DNA of 64,000 nucleotides, from positions 54,805-118,804 of the forward strand of contig JASMLK010000136.1 in the NCBI GenBank assembly GCA_030748735.1. Reading direction: 5' to 3'. Both the position numbers and the translations under genes were made by a program. The number at the start of each line of letters is the position of its first letter. Position 1 is the first letter of the stretch. Source of the stretch: Myxococcota bacterium (GTDB taxonomy: Bacteria; Myxococcota_A; UBA9160; UBA4427). This document shows, in pieces, positions 26,265 through 34,792 of this stretch. The notes beneath the pieces are model-generated. The model did not search any database. It was not told the origin of the DNA and saw nothing but the letters and a program-made list of their open reading frames with translations.

Positions 26265-26307
26265 GAGTTCCTCTCGAGATGGAAAGCCGCGCGAGCTCGT
26301 GCCCGGG

Positions 26308-27048
26308 CTACTTCGGGGGTCGGGGACCGAAGAGGTCGCTGCCGACGCGCACCACGGTAGCCCCTTCCTCGGTGGCGATCTCGAAGTCGCGTGACATCCC
26401 CATCGAGAGTCCGCGGAGGTCTTCGCCGCCGGGGCGTTCGCGCAGGCGGTCGCGCCAGGCGCGCAGCCGGGCGAAGGCCGGACGATTGTCGGCGGGGTCC
26501 TCGACGGGTGCGGGGATCGCCATCAGGCCGACCACGCGAAGTTCTTCGCGACCGACGCAGTGATCGAAGAGGGCGGGAAGTGCTTCTTCGGCAGCCCCGG
26601 CCTTCTGCTCCTCCGCGCTCAGATTGACCTGGAGATAGACGTCGAGAACACCCCCGCTGCGCGCGCCGTCGCGGGCGACGGCCTTTGCGAGGGCGTCTGC
26701 GAGCGAGCTTCGATCCACGGTTTCGACGACGTCGAAGAGTTCGACCGCGCGCTTCGCCTTGTTGCGTTGGAGCGCGCCGATCAGATGCCAGCGCGGCGCC
26801 GCGAAGCCACGTTCGCTCGCGAGGGCTTCGATCTGGGGGCGCTTCTCCGCGGCCTCCTGCACGTAGTTCTCGCCGAGCAGTCCCAGGCCGTGCTCGAGGG
26901 CCGCCGCCACGACCTCGACGGGCTGCACCTTCGAGGCTCCGAGGACCGAGACCTCGGCGGGATCTCGCCCCGCTCGTGCCGCCGCTGCCGTCACTCGGCC
27001 GCGCACCGCGTCGAGCCTTTCTGCGACTCGTTCCGCTGTCGAGGTCAA
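26308..27048 (-). CDS. yggS: YggS-family pyridoxal phosphate homeostasis protein
   Basis: 246 aa from a TTG at 27048 that overlaps the maf stop by TTGA. The PLP-binding Lys is in VLGASKVQPVE (about residue 40). ENYVQEAAEK, WHLIGALQRNK and the C-terminal LSMGMSRDFEIATEEGATVVRVG are the family hallmarks. The protein buffers pyridoxal phosphate and influences amino-acid balance. Coupling to maf and proximity to proC and divIVA match the conserved division cluster (ylmE). Confidence 0.95.
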   Translation of the reverse strand: MTSTAERVAERLDAVRGRVTAAAARAGRDPAEVSVLGASKVQPVEVVAAALEHGLGLLGENYVQEAAEKRPQIEALASERGFAAPRWHLIGALQRNKAKRAVELFDVVETVDRSSLADALAKAVARDGARSGGVLDVYLQVNLSAEEQKAGAAEEALPALFDHCVGREELRVVGLMAIPAPVEDPADNRPAFARLRAWRDRLRERPGGEDLRGLSMGMSRDFEIATEEGATVVRVGSDLFGPRPPK

Positions 27049-27659
27049 GGAGCCCCTCCCCCCTGCAGTGTCGTCCAGACCGCAAGGACTTCGCTCACCG
27101 GAAGCCCGATGACGTTGTCTTCGCTGCCTTCCACCCTGGTGACGAAGCGAGCGCCTTCTCCTTGCACCGCGTAGGCACCGGCCTTGTCCATGGGCTCGCC
27201 GGTCGCGACGTAGGCGGCGATCTCTTCGGCACTGGCATCGCGCATCGTGACCTGACTCGTTTGCTGGGCGACGCGTCCCCGCGATGGTTCTTCGGGAGCA
27301 CTCGAATCCACGAACGCGTAGCCCGTGATCACGGCGTGGGTGCGACCGGTGAGTCGACCGAGCAGGCGCTCGGCTTCTGCGGTGTCGCGTGGCTTGCCGA
27401 GGACGTCATCGTCGATCACCACGATCGTGTCGGAACCCAGCACCCAACGAGCAGGGCGGTCACCCAATCGCTTCGCCACGGCCGCGGCCTTCTCGAAGGC
27501 GAGTCGGCACACGAGATCCTCTGGTGATTCGCCGGGCTTGTGTTCTTCGGGGATGTCAGCGGGGATCACTTCGAAGCGGACACCTTCGCGGGCGAGCAGG
27601 TCGCGGCGTCGCGGGGAAGCGCTCGCGAGGACGAGAACGGGTTCGGCGGAATTCGACAT
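27045..27659 (-). CDS. maf: Maf-family nucleotide pyrophosphatase
   Basis: 204 aa. ATG at 27659 is chosen because LVLASASPRRRDLL begins a few residues later, as in all Maf proteins. LGSDTIVVIDDDVLGKP and the C-terminal GSEDNVIGLPVS are present. Maf hydrolyses noncanonical or canonical nucleoside triphosphates (dTTP/UTP type) and is linked to septum formation arrest. It heads the minus-strand run maf-yggs-proC-divIVA. Confidence 0.94.
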   Translation of the reverse strand: MSNSAEPVLVLASASPRRRDLLAREGVRFEVIPADIPEEHKPGESPEDLVCRLAFEKAAAVAKRLGDRPARWVLGSDTIVVIDDDVLGKPRDTAEAERLLGRLTGRTHAVITGYAFVDSSAPEEPSRGRVAQQTSQVTMRDASAEEIAAYVATGEPMDKAGAYAVQGEGARFVTRVEGSEDNVIGLPVSEVLAVWTTLQGGGAP

Positions 27660-27871
27660 GGTGGCGAAATACCCGAGCGCTGTGTGAATCGCAACTCGAC
27701 ATGGCCGGGTGCTCGAATCCTGCTTTCGCGTAGCCAATGACACCCGAAGCGAGTTTCGAACGCGCGCTGTGCCCGGTAACCCTTTCAAGAATGGTCGGTT
27801 CGTGGCCGATCACACCAGGGGCGCGATCGAACTCGATTTCGGATGGGGTAGGTTCGGAGCGGACGGGAAAC

Positions 27872-27886
27872 CCGGCGCAGCGCCGG
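27872..27886. promoter_or_regulatory. GC-rich inverted repeat just before a ribosome site
   Basis: A perfect seven-base inverted repeat CCGGCGC-A-GCGCCGG ends one base before the AAGGAAG ribosome site of the lipoprotein gene at 27894. A stem so close to the site could modulate translation, or bind a dimeric regulator. Confidence 0.4.
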
Positions 27887-27893
27887 AAGGAAG

Positions 27894-28460
27894 ATGGTGA
27901 GGGGCATCAATCGCGCAGTCGGCGCCTGGGCGCTCGTGGCGAGCATCGTCGCAACATCGGCCCTTGGCTGGGGTTGCGCGAGCACCGGTCTCACGGGCCA
28001 CGGCTTCCGGCACCACGATCACGGCTATTGGCTTCCCCACCCCCAGGCCATCGAGGGCTGGTCGTGGCGCATCATCGATGTCGATGACGCCCAACTCGCT
28101 TACCGCGGCAACCGCGATGCCTACATGGCCGTCGACTCCACTTGCGAGGCCAGCGAACGTGACCCCGCCATCCTCGGCCGCCAACTGCTGGTCGGGATCG
28201 CGAACCGCAATCGCGTCGAAAGTGACTCGTTTCCCTTCGCGGGCGGGCAGGCCTATTCGCAACTCGTCGAAGCGGACGGCGAGGCGGCGCGCGTCGTTCG
28301 CACGCGGACGGTGACCGTCGTGCGCGATGAATGCGTGATCGACTTCGTGCTCGCGGTGGCCGAGGGGCACCCCGAAGTCGAGGCGTCTTTCGAGAAGTGG
28401 TGGCGAGGCTTTACGCCCGACGCATCGCCGAGTGACGCGCTCGCCGAGGCCGCTCCATGA
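27894..28460 (+). CDS. Putative lipoprotein heading the Mla-type operon
   Basis: 188 aa, ATG at 27894 directly after AAGGAAG. A hydrophobic N-terminal segment (about residues 8-26) ends at Cys28, in a GWGCAS context that is only a loose lipobox. The mature part is compact, mixed alpha/beta, with no known motif (YWLPHPQAIEGWSW near its start, FEKWWRGF near its end). Its stop overlaps the start of the MlaE permease gene by ATGA. That coupling suggests an accessory periplasmic or outer-membrane subunit of the lipid transporter; the function is inferred from context only. Confidence 0.72.
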   Translation: MVRGINRAVGAWALVASIVATSALGWGCASTGLTGHGFRHHDHGYWLPHPQAIEGWSWRIIDVDDAQLAYRGNRDAYMAVDSTCEASERDPAILGRQLLVGIANRNRVESDSFPFAGGQAYSQLVEADGEAARVVRTRTVTVVRDECVIDFVLAVAEGHPEVEASFEKWWRGFTPDASPSDALAEAAP

Positions 28461-29239
28461 CCTCGCTTGCCGCGCGCATCGAAACCCTGGGTGACCGCAT
28501 CCTCGCCGTGATCGACACCATGGGCGAGTTCTTCCTGCTCGGCGTGCAGACCCTGCGCGCGATGTTCCGCGGTCACTTCCCGGTCCGCGAGACCCTCGTT
28601 CAGTTTTATTCGATCGTCGTGCGCTCGACGGTGATCGTGACCCTCACCGCATTGTTCACTGGCATGGTGCTCGCACTCCAGACGGTGGTGTCGTTGACCC
28701 GCTTCGGGGCCAAGCCCTATACGGGGAGCTTCGTCGGTCTGGCCTTCGTGCTCGAATTGGGTCCCGTGCTGACGGCGCTGATGGTGTCCGGTCGCGTCGG
28801 GGCGGGCATCACGGCCGAGATCGGGTCGATGGCCGTGACCGAACAGGTCGACGCGATTCGCGCGATGGGGGCCGACCCGGTGCAAAAGCTCGTGCTGCCA
28901 CGCGTGCTGTCGCTCACCTTCGGACTGCCCATGCTCACGATGCTGGCCTACATCCTCGGGATCTTCGGTGGCGCGCTGATCGCCCAGCAGTACGGCATCA
29001 CGGGCAACTTCTATCTGCAGACCGTGATCAACGTCGTGACGATCCCCGACGTGTTCGAGAGCCTTTCGAAGACCATCGTCTTCGGCTGGATGATCGCCAC
29101 CATCGGCTGCTACCTCGGGATGCGAACGACCGGCGGCACCGTCGGCGTCGGGCAGGCCACCACGACCGCAGTGGTCACCGGGTCGATCGGCGTACTCGTT
29201 TCGGACTTCTTCCTCACCAAGTTCCTGATGCTGGTGTAG
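28457..29239 (+). CDS. mlaE: MlaE-type ABC transporter permease
   Basis: 260 aa. Five to six membrane helices with the MlaE family core: ALFTGMVLALQ, FVLELGPVLTALMVSGRVGAGITAEIGSM and TEQVDAIRAMGADPV. It is the inner-membrane channel that moves phospholipid or related lipid between the MCE protein and the bilayer. Its start overlaps the upstream lipoprotein stop (ATGA) and the ATPase gene begins 11 bp after its stop. The conserved Glu/Gly coupling region is intact. Confidence 0.94.
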   Translation: MTSLAARIETLGDRILAVIDTMGEFFLLGVQTLRAMFRGHFPVRETLVQFYSIVVRSTVIVTLTALFTGMVLALQTVVSLTRFGAKPYTGSFVGLAFVLELGPVLTALMVSGRVGAGITAEIGSMAVTEQVDAIRAMGADPVQKLVLPRVLSLTFGLPMLTMLAYILGIFGGALIAQQYGITGNFYLQTVINVVTIPDVFESLSKTIVFGWMIATIGCYLGMRTTGGTVGVGQATTTAVVTGSIGVLVSDFFLTKFLMLV

Positions 29240-29250
29240 GAGGGCACCGG

Positions 29251-30117
29251 ATGAGTGAAAGCACCGAACGCCTGCCCGCGATCCCGGACCCGAACTGCTT
29301 CCTCGAACTCGAGGATCTCCACAAGTCGTTCGGCGGCACGCCCGTGCTCTCGGGCGTCAACATGCGCGTGCCGAAGGGGAAGGTGACGACGATCCTCGGC
29401 GGTTCTGGTTCGGGCAAGAGCGTGATGCTGAAGCACATGATCGGCCTGCTTCGCCCAGACAGCGGACGCGTGATCGTCGAGGGACGCGACGTCACGAAGC
29501 TGCGGGAGCGCGAATGGATCGAGGTGCGCAAACGTTTCGGTTACGTCTTCCAGGCCGCCGCGCTCTTCGACTCGCTCACGGTCTTCGAAAACATTGCCTA
29601 TCCACTCCGCGAGCACTTCGATCAGACGAAGGCCGAACTCGCCCATCGTGTCGAGGGCTGCCTCGAATCGGTCGGGCTCGCGGGTGTCGGTGCGAAGATG
29701 CCGGCCGAACTGTCCGGTGGAATGCGCAAGCGCGTCGGTGTGGCGCGGGCGATCGCCATGCGTCCCCAGGCCATTCTCTACGACGAGCCCACCACCGGGC
29801 TCGACCCCGCCAACTCGCGCCGCATCGGGCAACTCATTCGACAGCTCCAGAAGGAACTCAGCGTGACGTCGGTCGTCGTGACCCACGAACCCGAGTTGTG
29901 TTTGGCGGTGTCGGACCACGTGGTCGTGCTCGAAAGGGGGCAGCTGAGCATCGACGCACCTGTCGACGAGTTCCGCGTTTCGAACGCACCCGCGGTGCGT
30001 GAGTTCCTGGGCGCCTTGTACGCGCCGACCGCAGAAGCAGCAGCGTCATCCGATCCGGCGGAACCCGGTGAGGCGAGGGACCCGACCGATCGGAGGGAGG
30101 AACGTCATGGAGGATAG
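29251..30117 (+). CDS. mlaF: MlaF-type ABC transporter ATP-binding protein
   Basis: 288 aa. Walker A GGSGSGKSV near residue 52, Q loop YVFQAAALFDSLTVFENI, signature LSGGMRKRVGVARAIA and Walker B ILYDEPTTGLDP are intact. It powers the MlaE permease. A C-terminal Ala/Glu-rich extension of about 35 residues follows the core. Its last 11 bp overlap the mlaD-like gene, so production of the two is probably coupled. Confidence 0.95.
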   Translation: MSESTERLPAIPDPNCFLELEDLHKSFGGTPVLSGVNMRVPKGKVTTILGGSGSGKSVMLKHMIGLLRPDSGRVIVEGRDVTKLREREWIEVRKRFGYVFQAAALFDSLTVFENIAYPLREHFDQTKAELAHRVEGCLESVGLAGVGAKMPAELSGGMRKRVGVARAIAMRPQAILYDEPTTGLDPANSRRIGQLIRQLQKELSVTSVVVTHEPELCLAVSDHVVVLERGQLSIDAPVDEFRVSNAPAVREFLGALYAPTAEAAASSDPAEPGEARDPTDRREERHGG

Positions 30118-31144
30118 CCGTCGGCTCAGCCTGATCGTTGGCGGGTTTTTCATCGCAACGCTGGTCGCGCTTGCGATCGCGGTCTTGTCGTTGACTTCGG
30201 AAAGTGGCCTCTTTCCGAACCAGTATCGGATCTACGGACATTTCGACAACGTGCAGGGCCTGTTGCCCGGTGCGCCCGTCTGGATGGCGGGCAAGGAAGT
30301 CGGGCGCGTCGAAGCCGTCGAGTTCACCGAGTTTGGTTCCGGCCAGCCCATCTTGATCACGATGCGCGTCAATCGCGGGGTCCAGAATCGCGTGCGCACC
30401 GACTCGGTGGCATCGATCGGCACGATCGGTGTGCTCGGCGACAGCTACATCGAGATCCAACCCGGGTCGCCCGATGGCTCGGTGCTGATCGACGGCGAAG
30501 AGATCGTGACCCTTTCGCCCACCAACCTCTATGCCGTACTCGCGCAGGGGACCGAGGCCCTCGGCGCCGTGTCGAACCTGGCCACCAATCTCAACGCGGT
30601 GGTGAGCGACGTGCGTGAAGAGGGCGTCATCACCAAGGCGGCGAGCGCGGTCGATGCGGCGAGTGGGATCATCCTCGAAGTCCAGGATGGCAGTGGTCTG
30701 CTGCACAGCCTGCTCTATGACGAGGCGGAGGGCAGTGGGGTCGCGAGCATCGAAGGGTCGCTCGCGAGTCTCGAGGCGATCCTCAAGGAAGTCGAAACCG
30801 GCGATGGGATGCTCCACTCGTTGATCTACGGCGACCCGAACGGCGACGGGGCAGACCTGAACGACGCGATTGCTTCGATCTCCGGCATTCTCGACCAGGT
30901 GGAGAACGGCGAGGGGTTACTCCACGCCCTGATCTACGACGCCGACACCGGCAAGCTCAGCGACGACGCCATCTCGGCCGTGGCGCACCTGAACGAGATC
31001 CTCGCGCGCATCGACAACGCCGACGGCACCCTGGGCTTGCTGGTCAGCGACCCGAAGCTCTACGAGGACATGACCATCCTGCTGGGCGGCGCCCAGCGCA
31101 GCACGCTGCTTCGCACCCTCGTGAAGCTGGCGCGCGACGACTGA
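30107..31144 (+). CDS. mlaD: MlaD-like MCE-domain substrate-binding protein with internal repeats
   Basis: 345 aa, ATG at 30107 behind GGAGG. One N-terminal membrane helix, then an MCE domain (about 38-120) with FDNVQGLLPGAPVWMAGKEVG and the GVLGDSYIEIQPG loop. The rest is unusual: residues ~190-330 hold four related units of 35-45 residues, each with a GLLHSLIYD-like core (GSGLLHSLLYD, GDGMLHSLIYG, GEGLLHALIYD, GTLGLLVSD). These could form a helical tube or needle extending from the MCE ring. It is the last gene of the operon. Confidence 0.9.
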   Translation: MEDSRRLSLIVGGFFIATLVALAIAVLSLTSESGLFPNQYRIYGHFDNVQGLLPGAPVWMAGKEVGRVEAVEFTEFGSGQPILITMRVNRGVQNRVRTDSVASIGTIGVLGDSYIEIQPGSPDGSVLIDGEEIVTLSPTNLYAVLAQGTEALGAVSNLATNLNAVVSDVREEGVITKAASAVDAASGIILEVQDGSGLLHSLLYDEAEGSGVASIEGSLASLEAILKEVETGDGMLHSLIYGDPNGDGADLNDAIASISGILDQVENGEGLLHALIYDADTGKLSDDAISAVAHLNEILARIDNADGTLGLLVSDPKLYEDMTILLGGAQRSTLLRTLVKLARDD

Positions 31145-31175
31145 CAGCGCGTCTCGCCCAAGAGCGCGAGTGCGA

Positions 31176-33449
31176 TCAACAGTCCACCTTGAGGACGCGT
31201 CGCTGATAGGTGCGGGTGAACTTGTAGACCCGGAAGGGCCGCCCGCGCGCCGCGTCGTCGTCGGGTAGCGGGACTGCCGCACTTCGCTCGAGCAGCGCAG
31301 CGAGGAAGACGCGCAGGGTCTGCGTCGCGTCACGCTGTGCCTCGACCAGGTGGGCCGGGTTGAACCGATCGCTGCGCAAGCGGATCGCACGCAGGGGTGC
31401 ATCGCCGAGTTCCTGCCAGTTGAGCAGTAGATCGATCACCACCACGGGCTTTGCGGCGAGGTCGCGAACGGCAGCGACCGCGACGGCCTGGACTTCGTCG
31501 TACGCGACCTTGGCGCGTCGGCCATTGGGCAGCTCGAAGTAGAGGACGTCGTCGCGCAGCGAAGTCGGGCGTGCAGCGACGAGCGCCAGGGCATCGAAGC
31601 GCGGCAGTGCAGCGAGGTCGATCGGTGGTGCTTCGTCGCGCGCGGTTTCGACGAGCTCGATTTCGGGCGGCGCATGGGCGCCGATGGGTGCCATCGTGAG
31701 TTCGGGGTCGGGGGGCGATGCTTCTGCGTGCGATGGCGCGCTGATCGCCTCGACTGCGTCGTCGAGAACGTCGTCGATGTCGCTGGCCGGGTCGCGGGTG
31801 ATCTCGTCGGCCGCTTCGCCGGGCGTGTCGAACAGGTCGTTCTCTGGGAGATCCGGTTCTTCCGGCGTGGCGTCGGCCAGCTGCGCTTCCGGGCCTTCGG
31901 GGTCGAGTGCGCGCACCCGCTCGAGGATTCGCCGTCGTTTGCTCTCGTGCAGGTCGGGAAGATCCAAGGCGCGTCGCGCAGCGAGCAGGGCCGTCATCGG
32001 GTCGAGGGTTTCCGCCGTGTCGAGGATCTGCAGCGCCAACCCGATCCTGAGTTCTCCCGGTGGCGCGTCCACGCATTGGCGCAGCGCGGCCAGCGCAAAT
32101 TCGACGGGATGATGATCGAGCAGTGCGGGGACCAGGCGAAACAGATCTTCTGTCGGGAGCCGGGCGTCGGGCAGACTCTCGACGAGTTCGCACCAGAGTT
32201 CGGCGGCGGCCGGCGCGTTGCCCGCGCGCAGTTGACGTCGGATCTGCTCAGCGACCGGACGCGCGACGTCTTGCGTCTGCCCGGTGGAAGTCGCAACCGA
32301 CCACAGCGCGCGCGTGATCTCGAGATCTTCCGGATGGCTACGCGCGGCGTGCCGGAAGAGCGTGTAGGCGCGATCGACATCGCCCATGTCGAGGGCCACG
32401 AAGGCTTCATCGACCGTCGAGGGCGGCCGGGTCGCGTGTGAAAGCGCGTCGTCGTCGACCTGACGGCGCGTCCGCCGCCCCCTCGGCAGTCGCCGGGCGG
32501 TAGCGCCGGGCGCCTGTCGGCGGATCGCGACGCCGAACGCGAGACCGGCCAGCAGGCCACCAACGCCGGGCGCGAAGACGTAGTCGTTGCGTGCCCCCAG
32601 GTGGTTGAGCCACACGGTCGCAAGCAGGCTCACGAGCAGCCAACTCGACGGCACCGCGACGAGGGTGCGAACCGCAGTTTCGCGTCCTTCGCGGGGCAAC
32701 TTCTTCAACGCGCGTTGTCTTTCGACGAACCAGACGCCGACCAGTGCTGCCACCAGACCCGCCCCGCCGAAGAAGCCCGCGGCGCTGTCCCGATCGATCA
32801 GGTAATGAAGCCCGCTCGAAGCAGCGAGGGCGAGCGCCAGCAGCCCGGCGAACCCCCTCGAGCCGAGCCGACGCTCGGTTTGCGCCCCCAACCAGAGAAA
32901 GAACACCGCAACGGAAAGGAAGTGAAGCCAGCCCGCGTGCAGAAACGGATGCACGATCCAGCCGAGTGCAGCGGGTCGGCTCGGTGCAAAGCTCATGAAA
33001 CGAAGCGGGTGGTCGGCAGGCAGCGGGTTCACGCCCGCCGGGTCGACGGCTGCCAGGCGAGTCAATCGATCGAGCTCGGCCTGCTCTTGCTTGCGCGAAG
33101 TGGCGTCCTGCGGTCGGGCGCGCGCACCGAGTTCACGAATGGCGGCCAACGCGATCGGGCGGATGTGCTCTTCGAACCGGTCGCGAGCAAAGTCGACGGT
33201 GGCACTCGTCGCCTGCAGGTACCCGTGCGCCTGCCAATACGCGAACGCTTCGGCCTGCGCACGTTCGGCGGCGGGCCCGGAACGATCGGGTAGGGCTGGC
33301 AGCGCGATCGTGGCGGCCAGTGCAAGAACGCCGAGCCCGCAGGTCAGCCACGGGATGGCGTCACCCCGACGCGCGCGGTGGGTCGATCCAGAAGCGGAAG
33401 AAGCGGACTGGCTTCTGGAACGCAGCGCGTGAAAGGAACGATCGATCAC
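31176..33449 (-). CDS. Rhomboid-fold pseudoprotease fused to TPR and C-terminal domain
   Basis: 757 aa from a GTG at 33449 that overlaps the CoA-transferase stop (GTGA). Residues ~160-310 follow the rhomboid plan of six helices, but the catalytic positions are changed. The GxSG motif is GGAG (Ser to Ala), the AHxGG His is replaced in FAPGVGGLLAG, and the helix-2 HxxxN Asn is Val in HFLSV. TPR-like helices follow (~345-520), then an acidic linker and a ~140-residue C-terminal domain of unknown type. It is best read as a proteolytically dead scaffold, like iRhoms. Confidence 0.75.
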   Translation of the reverse strand: MIDRSFHALRSRSQSASSASGSTHRARRGDAIPWLTCGLGVLALAATIALPALPDRSGPAAERAQAEAFAYWQAHGYLQATSATVDFARDRFEEHIRPIALAAIRELGARARPQDATSRKQEQAELDRLTRLAAVDPAGVNPLPADHPLRFMSFAPSRPAALGWIVHPFLHAGWLHFLSVAVFFLWLGAQTERRLGSRGFAGLLALALAASSGLHYLIDRDSAAGFFGGAGLVAALVGVWFVERQRALKKLPREGRETAVRTLVAVPSSWLLVSLLATVWLNHLGARNDYVFAPGVGGLLAGLAFGVAIRRQAPGATARRLPRGRRTRRQVDDDALSHATRPPSTVDEAFVALDMGDVDRAYTLFRHAARSHPEDLEITRALWSVATSTGQTQDVARPVAEQIRRQLRAGNAPAAAELWCELVESLPDARLPTEDLFRLVPALLDHHPVEFALAALRQCVDAPPGELRIGLALQILDTAETLDPMTALLAARRALDLPDLHESKRRRILERVRALDPEGPEAQLADATPEEPDLPENDLFDTPGEAADEITRDPASDIDDVLDDAVEAISAPSHAEASPPDPELTMAPIGAHAPPEIELVETARDEAPPIDLAALPRFDALALVAARPTSLRDDVLYFELPNGRRAKVAYDEVQAVAVAAVRDLAAKPVVVIDLLLNWQELGDAPLRAIRLRSDRFNPAHLVEAQRDATQTLRVFLAALLERSAAVPLPDDDAARGRPFRVYKFTRTYQRRVLKVDC

Positions 33450-34753
33450 GGTTTTCGCGCTCCATTCGGCGGGATGGGTTGACTCGGGGCCTCGCTCGCC
33501 CCACTGCCGATGATGCCCGCTTCACGCAAGGCTGCTCGCTCGTCGGCCGAGACGCCGAGTTCATCGAGGATCGCGTCGTCGTCGGCCCCGAGCGTAGGCG
33601 CTTCGTGACGTACGCGGGTGGGCGTGCGCGAAAACTTCGCCGCGGGGCCCGTAATCGGAGGCGAAACGTTTCCCCCCTGGCCTTCTTCGCTTCCGAGGCG
33701 TTGCAGCATGTCGCGTTCGAGGACGTGGGGGTCGGCCGCAGCCTCCATGTAGCTGCGCACCGGCGCCGCGGGGATGCCCGCCTCGCGGAAGGTTTCGAGC
33801 ACCTCGTCGCGCGCGCGATCGGCGAGCCACCCGCCGACCATCGCATCCACCTCGCTCCGCCGAGCAATGCGCTCGGCCGCGGTTGCGAAGTCCGGATGAT
33901 CTGCGAGTTCGGGCCGTCCGATCAGGCGGGCCAGCGTCTTCCAATGGGAGTCCAACAGCACGCCGGCCATCACGTCGCCGTCGCGACACGCATAGCTGCG
34001 CGCGGGTGCTGCAATGCGAAACTCGTTGCCGAGCCGCGGAAGTTCGACCCCCATGGCGGCGAGGGTGAGATAGCCGGTCGACTGGAAGAGCAGGCTGTCG
34101 AGCAATGCGACATCGATGTGCTGGCCCTCACCGGTGGCGTCGCGATGTCGCAGGGCCGCCAGCGCAGACAGGGCACCGTGGAGCCCCGCGAGGTCGTCGG
34201 CCAGGAAGGTGGGGGACTTCACCGCCTCGCCGTCGGGCGAACCGTTGAGCGATAGAAACCCGCTTTCGGCCTGCGCGAGGGGGTCGTAGCCAACGCGATC
34301 GCTGTCCGGTCCCCATTGTCCATAGCCACTGATCGAAACGTAGACGGTGTCGGGGCGAACGCGTCGGACGTCTTCGTAGCCGACCCCCCAGCGCGCCAAC
34401 GTGCCGGGCTTGAAGTTCTCGACCACGACGTCCGCACGCGCTGCGAGCTGCAGGAAGAGGTCGCGCCCGCGTTGATCGTGGAGGTCGAGGGAGAGGCTCC
34501 GCTTGTTGCGATTGAGCGTCGCGTGCATGAACGAGAGCGGCGGATTCGTGTCGGGCAGGAAGGGGGGCGAGCGGCGCGCAATCTCGCCGGCCGGGTGTTC
34601 CACCTTGATCACGTCGGCGCCGAAGTCGGCGAGCACGCAGCCGCACATCGGCCCCGCCCAGGTGGTGGTCGCTTCGAGCACGCGCACACCGGAAAGGGGG
34701 CCGGGCAGGTCGCGCCGGGCTTCGCGATAGAAGTCGGCCTTCGATCCCGGCAT
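33446..34753 (-). CDS. CaiB/BaiF family CoA-transferase (class III)
   Basis: 435 aa, ATG at 34753. Class III CoA-transferase landmarks are present: GVRVLEATTTWAGPMCG, LADFGADVIKVEHP, NRNKRSLSLDLHDQRGRDLF, VVVENFKPGTLARWG and GYDPLAQAESGFLSLNG, with FLADDLAGLHGALSAL following. The reaction is transfer of CoA between an acyl-CoA and a free acid; the substrate cannot be assigned. It is coupled to the pseudo-rhomboid gene downstream. A 39-bp gap separates it from tldE. Confidence 0.9.
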   Translation of the reverse strand: MPGSKADFYREARRDLPGPLSGVRVLEATTTWAGPMCGCVLADFGADVIKVEHPAGEIARRSPPFLPDTNPPLSFMHATLNRNKRSLSLDLHDQRGRDLFLQLAARADVVVENFKPGTLARWGVGYEDVRRVRPDTVYVSISGYGQWGPDSDRVGYDPLAQAESGFLSLNGSPDGEAVKSPTFLADDLAGLHGALSALAALRHRDATGEGQHIDVALLDSLLFQSTGYLTLAAMGVELPRLGNEFRIAAPARSYACRDGDVMAGVLLDSHWKTLARLIGRPELADHPDFATAAERIARRSEVDAMVGGWLADRARDEVLETFREAGIPAAPVRSYMEAAADPHVLERDMLQRLGSEEGQGGNVSPPITGPAAKFSRTPTRVRHEAPTLGADDDAILDELGVSADERAALREAGIIGSGASEAPSQPIPPNGARKP

Positions 34754-34792
34754 TCGCCTCTCCCCGCTGCGGTCGTTGGCTGGTGCGAACCG

